Origin: Rhizobium sp. C1
Lineage (GTDB): Bacteria > Pseudomonadota > Alphaproteobacteria > Rhizobiales > Rhizobiaceae
Reading direction: 5' to 3'
Assembly (NCBI RefSeq): GCF_021026335.1
Contig: NZ_JAJNCY010000001.1
Coordinates: forward strand, 620,001-684,000
Length of the DNA stretch: 64,000 bases
A program made the translations under genes and the position numbers. The notes beneath the pieces are model-generated. The model saw only the letters and a list, made by a program, of their open reading frames with translations. It was not told the origin of the DNA and made no database searches. Positions 21,382-30,088 of this stretch are shown here, one piece after another. Position 1 is the first letter of the stretch. Each line of letters begins with the position of its first letter.

Positions 21382-22101
21382 TCAGCCGGCGACCTGCACC
21401 GTCGGTCCGAAGACCTCCTCGAAGGCCTCGCGGAGCCGGATATCCACATCCGCCACCATGACCGGCAGGCCGAGATCGACAAGGCTCGTCACGCCGTAGG
21501 CCGAGATGCCGCAGGGCACGATGCCGCCGAAATGGTCGAGGTCCGGATCGACATTCAGCGACAGGCCGTGGAAGCTCACCCATTTGCGCAGGCGGATGCC
21601 GAGCGCTGCGATCTTGTCTTCCGACATGGAGCCATCGGGGAGCAGCGGCTTTTCCGGCCGGCGCACCCAGACGCCGACGCGATCCTCGCGCCGCTCGCCC
21701 TTGACGTTCATGGCATCGAGCGTGCGGATGATGACTTCTTCAAGAGCCGCCACATAGGCCCGCACATCCTGCCGCCGGCGCTTGAGGTCCAGCATGACAT
21801 AGGCGACCCGCTGGCCGGGGCCGTGATAGGTATATTCGCCACCGCGCCCGGTCTGGAAGACGGGGAAGCGATCCGGCTGCACGAGGTCCTTCACGTCCGC
21901 GCTGGTGCCGGCCGTGTAGAGCGGCGGATGTTCGAGCAGCCAGACAAGTTCGTCTGCCTTGCCGTCCGCAATGAGCGCTACCTGCCGTTCCATCTCCGCG
22001 ACGGCCTCCTCATAGGGAATCAAACCGTCCGAAATCCACCAGCGCACGGGCGGACAGTCTTCCGCGGGATGCATGGAGGGGGCGATATCCTGGCGAAGCA
22101 T
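21382..22101 (-). CDS. lipB: octanoyl-[acyl-carrier-protein]-protein N-octanoyltransferase
   Basis: This is a 239-residue enzyme that transfers octanoate from acyl-carrier protein to lipoyl domains, the first step of lipoate assembly (LipA completes it). Family motifs are present: [20 protein letters not shown] (RGG...HxPGQ), DRVGVWVR, and the catalytic Lys/Cys region [20 protein letters not shown] and [13 protein letters not shown]. Length matches the family. The ATG at 22101 has AAGGAA nine bases upstream; the ATG at 22110 would have no spacing. No lipA is adjacent. Confidence 0.95.
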   Translation of the reverse strand: MLRQDIAPSMHPAEDCPPVRWWISDGLIPYEEAVAEMERQVALIADGKADELVWLLEHPPLYTAGTSADVKDLVQPDRFPVFQTGRGGEYTYHGPGQRVAYVMLDLKRRRQDVRAYVAALEEVIIRTLDAMNVKGERREDRVGVWVRRPEKPLLPDGSMSEDKIAALGIRLRKWVSFHGLSLNVDPDLDHFGGIVPCGISAYGVTSLVDLGLPVMVADVDIRLREAFEEVFGPTVQVAG

Positions 22102-22292
22102 GGGAGGCATTTCCTTGTTTTGACTGCATTTAGGGCGTCGAACCCCTGTCGCGCAAGGGGTTGCGGCGGCCTGCCTCAAAGCGCCTCGCGAAAATCCATC
22201 CACAGCATCAAAAAAACGTCATCGTCCACTTGTGCACCCCAGAGGCTTTTGCTACATGCAGCCGCGCCGGAGCAATTCGGCTCTACCACGAT

Positions 22293-22377
22293 GCGGTCGT
22301 GGCGGAATTGGTAGACGCGCAGCGTTGAGGTCGCTGTGTCGCAAGACGTGGAAGTTCGAGTCTTCTCGACCGCACCA
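22293..22377 (+). tRNA. tRNA-Leu (anticodon GAG)
   Basis: The 85-base gene encodes CCA at its end. The acceptor stem GCGGTCG pairs with CGACCGC. The anticodon stem CAGCG/CGCTG (22320-22324, 22332-22336) holds the loop TTGAGGT with anticodon GAG at 22327-22329. The long variable arm, expected for a type II tRNA, and the T arm with GTTCGAGTC are present. Confidence 0.96.
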
Positions 22378-22405
22378 TTCGGCTCTCAAGCCGAGACAAA
22401 AAGAG

Positions 22406-22427
22406 CCCGGCGAAAGCCGGGTTTTTT
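22406..22427 (+). terminator. rho-independent terminator after tRNA-Leu
   Basis: A six-bp stem, CCCGGC with GCCGGG, closed by a GAAA tetraloop and followed by six T, lies 29 bases after the tRNA. Confidence 0.88.
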
Positions 22428-22459
22428 GTTGTGTTTCAGTTAGAATAGCTGCTCTGGTA

Positions 22460-22687
22460 CTAACTGTTTTTCTCGAAGTTTTTGTATATATTCAAGTAGT
22501 TATATTGCATCTTAAGTGCTTCTTGCTCGCGCTCTTTCTCGCGGGAGGTGCAGTCGAGCTTCAACTCACCTTTTTCATTCTCGGTGTAGTGGCGCAGTCC
22601 ATTGTCGATAGCTGTAAGATGATTGTGAATGCGATCGATCTCTTGAGCGCATTCTGTGATAGCTGCATCGATTCCCAAATAGCTCAT
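22460..22687 (-). CDS. small hypothetical protein, helical
   Basis: This is a 75-residue protein starting MSYLGIDAAITECAQEIDRI and rich in Glu, Lys, Asn and Tyr, with heptad-like leucine/isoleucine spacing suggesting a coiled coil. There is no signal peptide or membrane segment. AAGGGAA precedes the ATG at 22687. The GC content is clearly below that of the neighbours. It lies just 3' of tRNA-Leu(GAG), a common spot for acquired genes, but I see no integrase or repeated tRNA end. The function is unknown, and the gene itself is only moderately certain. Confidence 0.5.
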   Translation of the reverse strand: MSYLGIDAAITECAQEIDRIHNHLTAIDNGLRHYTENEKGELKLDCTSREKEREQEALKMQYNYLNIYKNFEKNS

Positions 22688-22777
22688 GAAGCAGATTCCC
22701 TTGATCGAACAAATAGAGAACATCTATGCGATAAGCTGTCTTCATTTTCAAGGCTATTGTTGACCGCACGGGAGATA

Positions 22778-24040
22778 TCAGCTCCTCGGCAACCTCACCC
22801 TAAACACCGCCCCGCCACCTTCCGCCGCTTCGCACACCACGCTCCCCCCATGCAGCTCGGCGATCTGCCGCACAAGCGCCAGCCCGATCCCCCATCCCCC
22901 CGCGGCTTCCGCGCGCCCCGCTGGCCGGTAGAACGGCTCGAAAATCCGTTCGCGTTCGCCTTCCGGGATGCCGTCGCCGTGGTCGGTCACCGTTAGGTGA
23001 AGTGCGTCGGGGGTTTCCGTTACGGAAACTTCTATGGGGGGCTTGCCGTGGCGGGTGGCGTTTTGCAGGAGGTTGCGGATCAGGCGGCGGATGAGGCGGC
23101 CGTTGGCGCGGATGAGGGTGGAGGGGCCGGTGACGGTCACGGCGTCGGCGGCGTCGGAATGGGCGCTTTCTTCCGCCGCGATGGCCACGAGATCGACCAT
23201 GTCCTCGAAACTCTCCGTGCGGCCGGCCTGCAGGCGGCTGGAGATCAGGATTTCTTCGACCAGTTCGTCGAGTTCGGCCATGTTGCGGACGATCTCGGTC
23301 TTCAGGCTTTCGGCCGGGTCGGCCTCGAACATTTCGATTGCCATGCGGAGACGCGCGAGCGGCGAGCGCAGTTCGTGGCTGGCATTGGCGAGCAGGTTTT
23401 TCTGCGCGGTCACGAGGTCTTCGATGCGGCCGGCGGCCATGTTGAAGGTGCGTGCGACATCGGCGATCTCGTCATTGCCTTCCACGGTGAGGCGGGTTTC
23501 CAGCGCGCCGGCGCTCCAGGTGTCCATGCCCGTCTTCAGCGTTTCCAGCCGGCGGGTGAGACGGCGTGTGACGGGGAGTGCTGCGAGGCCAAGCGCTGCG
23601 GCAATCAGCAGAATGACGAAGGCGACATTCTGCCTGTGGGGGCCGGGCGGCCGGCGGCTGCGAGCGACGACCCTCAGGCCATCGGGCGTTTCAAACGCAA
23701 AGGTACGGCCCGGCGGGCGGAAACCCTTGGGGTCGTCGGTCGTGACATCCGCCGGCACCGGGCGCCCGGCATTGGCAATCAGCGTGCCCTGCTTGTCATA
23801 GACGCTGATATCGGCGTTCACGGTGTCCGACATGCGGTGCACGGCGCGCTCCAGATTGAAGTTCTCGCCCGGCGGCGGCAGCACGGAATCGATGAAGGGG
23901 CCGAGGCGGGCGGAGAGCGGATCGCGCTGGTCGAACTTGCCGATGGCGGCGAAGGCGACGAAGACGAGCGCGACGAGCGCCAGACCCATCAGGATCGTCG
24001 CGTAGAATTGCAGGAAGAGCGAGCGGCGGATGAAGTTCAT
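22778..24040 (-). CDS. sensor histidine kinase (OmpR/Cpx-type partner)
   Basis: This is a 420-residue inner-membrane kinase. TM1 lies at about 13-33, a periplasmic sensor domain at about 34-137 and TM2 at about 139-158. A HAMP domain follows, then the HisKA dimerisation helix with phospho-acceptor His222 in NASHELRSPLARLRMAIE. The HATPase domain has an N box around LLQNATRHG, the G1 box DHGDGIPEGE and the G2 region GGWGIGLALV. The ATG overlaps the stop of the response regulator gene by four bases, so the pair is one operon with the regulator first. The nearby Spy/CpxP-like gene suggests an envelope-stress or metal stimulus, by inference only. Confidence 0.93.
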   Translation of the reverse strand: MNFIRRSLFLQFYATILMGLALVALVFVAFAAIGKFDQRDPLSARLGPFIDSVLPPPGENFNLERAVHRMSDTVNADISVYDKQGTLIANAGRPVPADVTTDDPKGFRPPGRTFAFETPDGLRVVARSRRPPGPHRQNVAFVILLIAAALGLAALPVTRRLTRRLETLKTGMDTWSAGALETRLTVEGNDEIADVARTFNMAAGRIEDLVTAQKNLLANASHELRSPLARLRMAIEMFEADPAESLKTEIVRNMAELDELVEEILISSRLQAGRTESFEDMVDLVAIAAEESAHSDAADAVTVTGPSTLIRANGRLIRRLIRNLLQNATRHGKPPIEVSVTETPDALHLTVTDHGDGIPEGERERIFEPFYRPAGRAEAAGGWGIGLALVRQIAELHGGSVVCEAAEGGGAVFRVRLPRS

Positions 24041-24750
24041 GCGCCACCTGCCGGCGTCTGGTGGCGGGCGAAGAGATAGCCGGCGCCGCGTACGGTGATG
24101 ATGCGGCGCGGATGCTTGGGGTCGGTCTCGATCGCGGCGCGGATGCGCGAGATGTGCACGTCGATGGAGCGGTCGAAGGCTTCCAGCTCCTCGCCCTTGA
24201 CCATGTCCATCAGCTGGTCGCGGGAGAGCACCCGGCCGGCATTTTCGGCGAGCGCCACGAGAAGATCATATTGATAGCCGGTGATCTGGCGCTCCTCGCC
24301 GGCGACGCGGATCTGGCGCGCGCCACGGTCGATTTCGAGGTCGCCGAAGGTGAGGATATCGGAATCGCGGCCGGGATTCATCATGCCCTGGCTGCGGCGG
24401 AGGATGGCGCGCAGGCGTGCGAGAAGTTCGCGCGGCGAAAAGGGCTTGGGGAGATAGTCGTCGGCGCCGAGTTCCAGGCCGACGATGCGGTCGGTCTCTT
24501 CGCCCTTGGCGGTCAGCATGAGGATCGGAAGGTCCGAGGTGGCGCGGACCTTCCGACAGACCTCAAAGCCGTCGAGGTCAGGCAGCATGAGGTCGAGAAT
24601 GACGACGGCCGGCGGAGTGCGGGCGATTTCCGCCAGGCCGTCTTTGCCGGTCGCGCTGGCGCGCGTGGCAAACCCTTGTTTCTTCAGGTAATCTTCCAAC
24701 ATGGCGGTGAGCCTCGTATCATCGTCGATGATGAGTATGTCCGCCGTCAT
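24037..24750 (-). CDS. OmpR-family response regulator
   Basis: This is a 237-residue DNA-binding response regulator. The receiver domain has acidic residues in LIIDDDTRL, phospho-acceptor Asp53 in VILDLMLPDLDGFE, a Thr in MLTAKGE and the conserved Lys in DDYLPKPFSPRELLARL. The C-terminal winged helix of the OmpR/PhoB type includes YDLLVALAENAGRVLSRDQL and RSIDVHISRIRAAIETDP. AGGAAGGA precedes the ATG. It is the first gene of the two-gene operon with the kinase. The CpxP-like gene starts about 620 bases upstream on the same strand and ends 51 bases before this gene, so it may be co-transcribed. Confidence 0.95.
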   Translation of the reverse strand: MTADILIIDDDTRLTAMLEDYLKKQGFATRASATGKDGLAEIARTPPAVVILDLMLPDLDGFEVCRKVRATSDLPILMLTAKGEETDRIVGLELGADDYLPKPFSPRELLARLRAILRRSQGMMNPGRDSDILTFGDLEIDRGARQIRVAGEERQITGYQYDLLVALAENAGRVLSRDQLMDMVKGEELEAFDRSIDVHISRIRAAIETDPKHPRRIITVRGAGYLFARHQTPAGGA

Positions 24751-24801
24751 GCTGTGTAGTCCTTCCTGAATGGCCCGGGGAATCCCCGAGCCCTTATAGC
24801 A

Positions 24802-25371
24802 TCACCAGCGCGGGCGGTGACCGTGCGATTTTTCGGCGAATTCCTTCGCCAGCTTGGCGCGCTGGTCGGGCGTCAGCACTTCCGCGGCATCGACCATGGC
24901 GGTGGTCATGATCTTCGAGGCATCGTCCATCTTCTGGACGCGGGCCTTGCGCATGGCTTCCACGGCGTCGCGGTCGATGGTCGGCTTTTCGAACAGCGCC
25001 TTCATCTGGTCGCGCATCTGGCCGGGCTCACCGCGCGTCGCCTTCACGTCTTCGCGGGCCTTGTCGAAGATCGCCTTGATCTTCTGTTTCTGCTCGTCGG
25101 TGGCATCCACGCTGTCGAGCGCCTTGATCATGCGGTGTTCCATGAAGCCGCCCTTGACCTTCTGCATCATGCCGCCGTGATGGCCGCCCATGCCCATGTC
25201 GGCCATTTCCATGTCGGGAGGGCCGAAGCCGTCGGGGCCATCCTTGGCAATCGCGAAGGCACCTACGCCGGCAATCGTGACGGCGACGATCGCCAGACCG
25301 GTGATGGCGGAGCGCTTCTTCCAGGGCAGGGCGCTCTTTGGCGTGTCTTGCATGTTTTCATTCGCTTCCAT
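24802..25371 (-). CDS. Spy/CpxP-family periplasmic protein (LTXXQ motif)
   Basis: This is a 189-residue protein with a cytoplasmic start, one hydrophobic export/anchor segment (ITGLAIVAVTIAGVGAFAIA, about residues 22-41) and a helical soluble part. The region after the anchor is rich in Met, His and Gly (MADMGMGGHHGGMMQ), suggesting metal binding. The paired LTXXQ-type helices appear as DATDEQKQKIKAIFD and EVLTPDQRAKLAKEF, the hallmark of Spy/CpxP chaperones and of metal sensors such as CnrX/ZraP. GGAG precedes the ATG. Its position just upstream of a two-component operon suggests it modulates or reports on that system. Confidence 0.85.
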   Translation of the reverse strand: MEANENMQDTPKSALPWKKRSAITGLAIVAVTIAGVGAFAIAKDGPDGFGPPDMEMADMGMGGHHGGMMQKVKGGFMEHRMIKALDSVDATDEQKQKIKAIFDKAREDVKATRGEPGQMRDQMKALFEKPTIDRDAVEAMRKARVQKMDDASKIMTTAMVDAAEVLTPDQRAKLAKEFAEKSHGHRPRW

Positions 25372-25648
25372 GTCGTGTCTCCGTTGCCATTGCGGCGGGC
25401 TTTTCGATGAGAGCCATCATGGAGAAGGAACGTTTCCGTCGTTCCTGACATTTGTAAAGAAAGGTAAAGTTCGCCACATGCGCGCGCAGACAGTCGATCC
25501 TGTCGGAAAAACAGGGATTTGCCTCCGTTTTTCAAGCCTGCCTGCCGTTACGTCGGTGGACGCAAGCGCACTTTTCGGCTAGCACGGTGAGGCTCGCTGG
25601 ATGGCGGCGCGAACCCGAACAATTCATCTCTTTGAACAGGAGACGCCG

Positions 25649-27076
25649 ATGGCTGAAACCGGCGAACTGGAACGCGAGCGCTTGTCTGCATCCGCTGATC
25701 CGCATGACCATGTCGACATTTATGACGAAGACGGTCTTGTCCGGCAGGATTATCTGGCGCTGATCGGCGAGGCGCTGGAGGCGGAGGATGTCGAGTTTCT
25801 TCGGCACAATGTCGCGCGCCTGCACGAATCCGAACTGGGCGACCTCATCGAGGCGCTGGAGCCGGAGGAGCGGCATGCGCTGGTGCGGCTGGCGGGCGAT
25901 GCCTTCGACTTTACCGCACTGACCGAGGTCGATGAGGCGATCCGCCTCGAAATCGTCGAGCAGATGCCGAACGAGCAGGTGGCGGCGGCCATCGGCGAGA
26001 TGAATTCGGACGATGCCGTCTACATTCTCGAAGACCTCGACAAGGAAGACCGCGAAGAAATCCTCGCGCAGCTGCCGTTTACCGAGCGGGTTCGCCTGCG
26101 CCGGGCGCTCGATTATCCGGAAAGCTCGGCCGGCCGGCGCATGCAGACGGAATTCGTCGCTGTGCCGCCGTTCTGGACCGTCGGCCAGACCATCGACTAT
26201 CTGCGCGACGAGCGCGATCTGCCGGACAGCTTCTCGCAGATCTTCGTCATCGATCCGACCTTCAAGCTGCTCGGCGCCGTCGATCTCGATCGCATCCTGC
26301 GCTCGACGCGCGGTTTGAAGATCGAGGAGATCATGCGCGAGATGAACCATCCGGTGCCCGCCGAGATGGACCAGGAAGAGGCTGCCCAGCTCTTCGAGCA
26401 ATACGACCTTCTCTCCGCCGCCGTGGTGGACGAAAACGGCCGTCTGGTCGGCGTGCTGACCATCGATGACGTGGTCGACGTCATCCAGGAGGAGGCGGAG
26501 GAGGACTTGATGCGCCTTGGCGGCGTCGGCGACGAAGAGCTTTCCGACACCGTGCTCAGCACGTCGCGATCGCGCGTACCGTGGCTTCTCGTCAATCTGC
26601 TGACGGCCATTCTGGCGGCCTCCGTGATCGCGCTGTTCGACGGCGTCATCGAAAAGGTGGTGGCGCTGGCCGTGCTGATGCCGATCGTGGCCGGCATGGG
26701 CGGCAATGCGGCGTCGCAGACCATGACCGTGACGGTGCGGGCGCTCGCCACAAAGGATCTCGACATCTACAACGCCGCGAGGATCATCGGCCGCGAGGCG
26801 GGCGTGGGCATTCTGAACGGACTGATCTTCGGCGTGCTGATCGGCGTGGTTGCGGGGCTCTGGTTCCATGATGTCAGCATTGGCGGCATCATCGCCTCGG
26901 CCATGCTGATCAACATGCTGGCGGCTGCGCTCGGCGGCATCCTCATCCCGCTACTTCTCGACAGGCTCGGCGTCGACCCCGCCGTCGCCTCGGCAGTCTT
27001 CGTGACGACGGTCACGGATGTCACCGGCTTTTTCTCGTTCCTCGGCCTCGCATCCTGGTGGTACGGCGTACTTTGA
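25649..27076 (+). CDS. mgtE: magnesium transporter MgtE
   Basis: This is a 475-residue Mg2+ channel/transporter. The N-terminal MgtE_N superhelical domain spans about residues 35-140 (DDAVYILEDLDKEDREEILA, PESSAGRRMQTEFVAV). A CBS pair spans about 145-270, ending DDVVDVIQEEAEED. Five membrane helices make up the last 180 residues, with the conserved PIVAGMGGNAASQTMTV and TVTDVTGFFSFLGLASW that form the pore and Mg2+ site. AGGAGA precedes the ATG at 25649; an upstream in-frame codon at 25601 adds an arginine-rich stub and is less likely. It is a stand-alone gene. Confidence 0.96.
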   Translation: MAETGELERERLSASADPHDHVDIYDEDGLVRQDYLALIGEALEAEDVEFLRHNVARLHESELGDLIEALEPEERHALVRLAGDAFDFTALTEVDEAIRLEIVEQMPNEQVAAAIGEMNSDDAVYILEDLDKEDREEILAQLPFTERVRLRRALDYPESSAGRRMQTEFVAVPPFWTVGQTIDYLRDERDLPDSFSQIFVIDPTFKLLGAVDLDRILRSTRGLKIEEIMREMNHPVPAEMDQEEAAQLFEQYDLLSAAVVDENGRLVGVLTIDDVVDVIQEEAEEDLMRLGGVGDEELSDTVLSTSRSRVPWLLVNLLTAILAASVIALFDGVIEKVVALAVLMPIVAGMGGNAASQTMTVTVRALATKDLDIYNAARIIGREAGVGILNGLIFGVLIGVVAGLWFHDVSIGGIIASAMLINMLAAALGGILIPLLLDRLGVDPAVASAVFVTTVTDVTGFFSFLGLASWWYGVL

Positions 27077-27125
27077 CGTCCCGGCCACAGTCATAAATAC
27101 CTTACCAACGAAATCGAACCGCGCA

Positions 27126-27141
27126 TTGACTTTTACGTCAA
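27126..27141. promoter_or_regulatory. inverted repeat upstream of the MerR gene, probable operator
   Basis: The inverted repeat TTGAC-N6-GTCAA (with TTTTAC in the middle) lies 43 bases before the GTG start of the MerR gene, where a promoter would be. MerR proteins bind such dyads, often in their own promoter. Confidence 0.5.
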
Positions 27142-27183
27142 GGTCAATAGAATAGTCGCATAAATCGATTTGGAAAGAACGAC

Positions 27184-27570
27184 GTGGACAAGCTCTACAC
27201 TATCACGGAATTGACGCGGGAGTTTGGCATTTCGACCCGGACGCTGCGCTTTTACGAAGACGAGGGCCTTGTGAATCCCGAGCGGCGCGGCCGGACGCGG
27301 CTTTTCCGGCCATCGGATCGCCGTATCATCCAGAACATTCTGCGCGGCCGGCGCATCGGATTCAGCATTGCCGAGATCCGCGAGATTATACTGGCTTACA
27401 AGGATCCGCCGGGCGAATCCGGTCAGCTGACGCTGATGATGAAGCGCGTTTCCGAAAAGCGCGACGAACTGAAGCAGAAGCGCAAGGACATCGAGGACAC
27501 GATCACCGAGCTCGATCTGATCGAGGAACAGTGTCTGACACGTCTTGCCGAAATCGGCGTCGGGACGTGA
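27184..27570 (+). CDS. MerR-family transcriptional regulator (LiuR-like)
   Basis: This is a 128-residue regulator with an N-terminal MerR winged helix (LYTITELTREFGISTRTLRFYEDEGLVNPERRG) and a C-terminal coiled-coil dimerisation helix (LMMKRVSEKRDELKQKRKDIEDTITELD). It resembles the LiuR/acyl-CoA-catabolism branch in length and in the GLVNPERRGRTRLF wing. No leucine or acyl-CoA degradation genes are adjacent, so the target is open. It starts with GTG after GGAAAGAAC. The inverted repeat TTGAC-N6-GTCAA lies just upstream. A strong terminator follows. Confidence 0.88.
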   Translation: MDKLYTITELTREFGISTRTLRFYEDEGLVNPERRGRTRLFRPSDRRIIQNILRGRRIGFSIAEIREIILAYKDPPGESGQLTLMMKRVSEKRDELKQKRKDIEDTITELDLIEEQCLTRLAEIGVGT

Positions 27571-27598
27571 TTTCACAGTTTGAATTCGCTTAACAGAG

Positions 27599-27631
27599 AA
27601 GGCCGCCGGATCAGTATCCGGCGGCCTTTTT
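27599..27631 (+). terminator. rho-independent terminator, MerR gene and converging operon
   Basis: A 13-bp perfect stem (27599-27611 with 27616-27628, core GGCCGCCGGAT) has a CAGT loop followed by T. The opposite strand also has a short T run after it, so it may serve both converging units. Confidence 0.88.
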
Positions 27632-27654
27632 GCTGTTGTCCATGTGTCGTCTTT

Positions 27655-28128
27655 TCACAGCCAGCGGCGAGTGCCGTGGCAATAGCGTTCGAACTCGAAG
27701 CCGAAGCGCGACAGAAGATGGAATTCCTCCGGGCGGATGGCGAGATAGGTCGTCAGCGCGGCCGCGACGACGGCGCCAATCATGACCCAGGCGCAGCTGG
27801 CGACCAGGCCGATGCCGATCAGCAGCAGCGTATAAGCCAGATAGGTCGGGTTGCGCGTGAAGCGGTAGGGGCCGCAGGTGACGAGGCGGCTGGCGCATTT
27901 CATCGGCATGACGGCCGTCGCGCCATCATGCAGCGTCTTCAGGGCCCAGATGTCGAGGCTGACGGCCATGGTGATGAGCGCCCATCCGGCGAGCGGCGCG
28001 AGCATGGTCATGTGAAAACCGGGCGGCGAGGGCGCTCGCGTTTCGATTGCAAAGCCGATCATGCAAGCCGCGATATAAAACAGCGGCGGCCAAGGAAAAT
28101 TCAGGGGGCGCGATCGAAACTCGTTCAT
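27655..28128 (-). CDS. isoprenylcysteine methyltransferase-like / PEMT-type membrane methyltransferase
   Basis: This is a 157-residue membrane protein with four hydrophobic segments. It ends in the ICMT/PEMT signature: CGPYRFTRNPTYLAYTLLLIG, then EEFHLLSRFGFEFERYCHGTRRWL, where the Glu and the RNPxY element bind S-adenosylmethionine. Such proteins methylate small lipids or cysteine thiols, and the substrate here is unknown. The start is taken at the ATG at 28128; a TTG three codons earlier is possible. It begins 12 bases after the DUF1624 gene on the same strand, so the two are probably co-transcribed. Confidence 0.8.
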   Translation of the reverse strand: MNEFRSRPLNFPWPPLFYIAACMIGFAIETRAPSPPGFHMTMLAPLAGWALITMAVSLDIWALKTLHDGATAVMPMKCASRLVTCGPYRFTRNPTYLAYTLLLIGIGLVASCAWVMIGAVVAAALTTYLAIRPEEFHLLSRFGFEFERYCHGTRRWL

Positions 28129-28140
28129 GTCTATCAAGCC

Positions 28141-29133
28141 TCATTCCTGTCCCAGCGCAGTCCTCGTACATTGGCGGCTAATGCCAAGTACACGCGCGTC
28201 GTTGTTGACGTCGAGTTCGCCTCGTTCCAGTACGTCGAACAGGTTCTGGCTCTTGAGCTCTGTCAAAGTGCAGCCGCAGAACGAACTACAAAAGGACTCG
28301 GGCTGCTGTGCTGCACAGGCCGCCTTGCAACTCTGCATATATGACAAAGCTGGATCGGGGCTGGCTGCCGGAAACACTTGTGCGATGCACCAAACTATAG
28401 CGATCAGGATCGGTTGGTGAAGCAGGTAGAAGGCGAGACTGTGGCGACCAGCTGTGGATAACCACGAAAAGATGTGGAATTTTTTTGCGTGATCGCCGGT
28501 CAGAATTTTTATGAGTCGATACTTTATTAGAGGTTGTGAGACTGCGATACCAGTCAGAAATGGTGCAAGCCAGGGCAGGAGCGGCACATAGTCGTTGGAG
28601 CGGCGCACGGTTTCCGACAGGCCGACCCAATAGAGCGCCGGCGTGTTGAAGAGGCTGTCACGCAGCCCGAACGGGGCGGCGAGCGCCGCTGCGGCGACCA
28701 GAATCGTCAGGATCGGCGGGGCGCGCAGGAAGAGAAGCCCGATGAGGCTTGCGGCGGCGATATTGTGCAGAATGCCGAAATAGATGAACTCGTCGCGCAT
28801 GGCGAAGAAGGTGGCGACCGTGACCACCAGCGCGCCCGCGACAATCCTGGCGAAGCGCTGCCAGAATGAGTGCCAGCGGATCTCCCGACCATGGGCGAGA
28901 TAAAGACTGAACCCGGCCAGAAACAGGAAGCTTGATGCAATGGAGCGGGCGTAGATCTTCAAGGGCAGGCTGCTGGCCGTTCCCGGCGCGAGGTAGTGGA
29001 AGAATTCCAGATCCCAGGTCAGATGATAGGTGGCCATGGTGATGAGTGCGATGCCGCGCAGCGCATCCATCCAGTGCAACCGGCCGACGGGCTGTTCGAG
29101 CGTGTTGTCCTGGCTCATCGTTTTCGCTTTCAT
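28141..29133 (-). CDS. DUF1624 (heparan-alpha-glucosaminide N-acetyltransferase-like) membrane protein with Cys-rich tail
   Basis: This is a 330-residue multi-spanning membrane protein. The N-terminal GRLHWMDALRGIALITMATYHLTWDL is the signature of the DUF1624/acyltransferase-like family, and about seven to eight hydrophobic helices follow up to STAGRHSLAFYLLHQPILIAIV. The last 70 residues are hydrophilic and hold seven cysteines, six of them in CKAACAAQQPESFCSSFCGC, which is unusual next to the membrane core. It probably acts as a membrane acyltransferase. A second ATG lies at 29118. The methyltransferase-like gene follows 12 bases downstream. Confidence 0.82.
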   Translation of the reverse strand: MKAKTMSQDNTLEQPVGRLHWMDALRGIALITMATYHLTWDLEFFHYLAPGTASSLPLKIYARSIASSFLFLAGFSLYLAHGREIRWHSFWQRFARIVAGALVVTVATFFAMRDEFIYFGILHNIAAASLIGLLFLRAPPILTILVAAAALAAPFGLRDSLFNTPALYWVGLSETVRRSNDYVPLLPWLAPFLTGIAVSQPLIKYRLIKILTGDHAKKFHIFSWLSTAGRHSLAFYLLHQPILIAIVWCIAQVFPAASPDPALSYMQSCKAACAAQQPESFCSSFCGCTLTELKSQNLFDVLERGELDVNNDARVLGISRQCTRTALGQE

Positions 29134-29199
29134 CTTCTGTTGGACAGGGCGCGTCTGAGGACCCGCTTGAAGGGGCGAACCGCCTTTTTTGCGGCGGCC

Positions 29200-29877
29200 T
29201 CACAACAGGGCGGCGCGCGCCTCCGAGAAAAACTGCCGCCGCACCAGGACGCCGATCACGAAGGCGGTCAACGCGATGAGGAGCACGGGGCTTAAGAACC
29301 AGCCGATATAGCCGATGGAGAGAAAGATGCCGCGCAGACCCGCATTGAAATGCTTGCCCGCGAGAATGTTGAGCTCGATCACGCGCTCTACAGCGCGCTC
29401 GGTCGCGGCGGGATCCTCATGCGTGTGTTTCGGCATCGGAATCGATCCGAACAGGATCGTGCAGTAATTGAAGAGACGATAGGCCCAGCCGAACTTGAAG
29501 AAGGAATAGGCGAAGATCGCGGCAAGGCCGACCACCTTGAATTCGAAGCCTTCCTGTCCTGTCTGGAAGAAGGGCGGCAGCGTCGCATAGATTTCGCCGA
29601 CGCTCTCGGAGGCGCCGAGAAGGGGGAAGCAGCTGCCAAGCGCGAACATCGATGCGGAAGCGAAGAAGGCCGTGCCGTTCTGCAGGCCCGCCATGATCTG
29701 GGTGTCGATCATCTTGAGGTCGCGGGTCAACGAATTGCGCAGCCAGGCGCTGCGATAACTGTTGACCAGATGGGTGAGCGCCGGGCGCGCGATCTTCGGC
29801 TTTCCGCTGGTCAGCCAGGAGAAGCCCCACCAGAGAATGAGAAAGATGCTGAGGGCGAGATAGTCGAGCGCGGTCAT
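29200..29877 (-). CDS. DUF599 family membrane protein
   Basis: This is a protein of about 225 residues with four membrane helices, beginning MTALDYLALSIFLILWWGF. The DUF599 pattern is visible in RDLKMIDTQIMAGLQNGTAFFASASMF and FSFFKFGWAYRLFNYC-like sequence around the middle, ending with VIELNILAGKHFNAGLRGIFL. Members are found in many alphaproteobacteria without a known function. The frame extends to a GTG at 29892, preceded by GGGA; I chose the ATG at 29877, but either is possible. It lies about 65 bases upstream of the DUF1624 gene on the same strand and may lead that operon. Confidence 0.8.
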   Translation of the reverse strand: MTALDYLALSIFLILWWGFSWLTSGKPKIARPALTHLVNSYRSAWLRNSLTRDLKMIDTQIMAGLQNGTAFFASASMFALGSCFPLLGASESVGEIYATLPPFFQTGQEGFEFKVVGLAAIFAYSFFKFGWAYRLFNYCTILFGSIPMPKHTHEDPAATERAVERVIELNILAGKHFNAGLRGIFLSIGYIGWFLSPVLLIALTAFVIGVLVRRQFFSEARAALL

Positions 29878-30088
29878 GCCATTTTCTGCCACGAATTCCC
29901 GTTCGGCGAAAGCACTGCGGCTGTGGACAACCGGGTCTTCCGAATGAAATGCTGCGCGCCGGTCCTCGCGCTCCTGCCGCGCCGGCCCGGTGTCGCTAAA
30001 TCGTCATCGCATGCCGATTGGTGGCTTACGAAAGTCCGGGCGGCGGATAAGATGGGGAGGTTGAATCCTAACCAGCCGGGCGCCAATC

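Noticed and set aside
22293-22377. integrated element at tRNA-Leu(GAG)
   Set aside because: No integrase gene and no second copy of the tRNA 3' end could be found in the following sequence.
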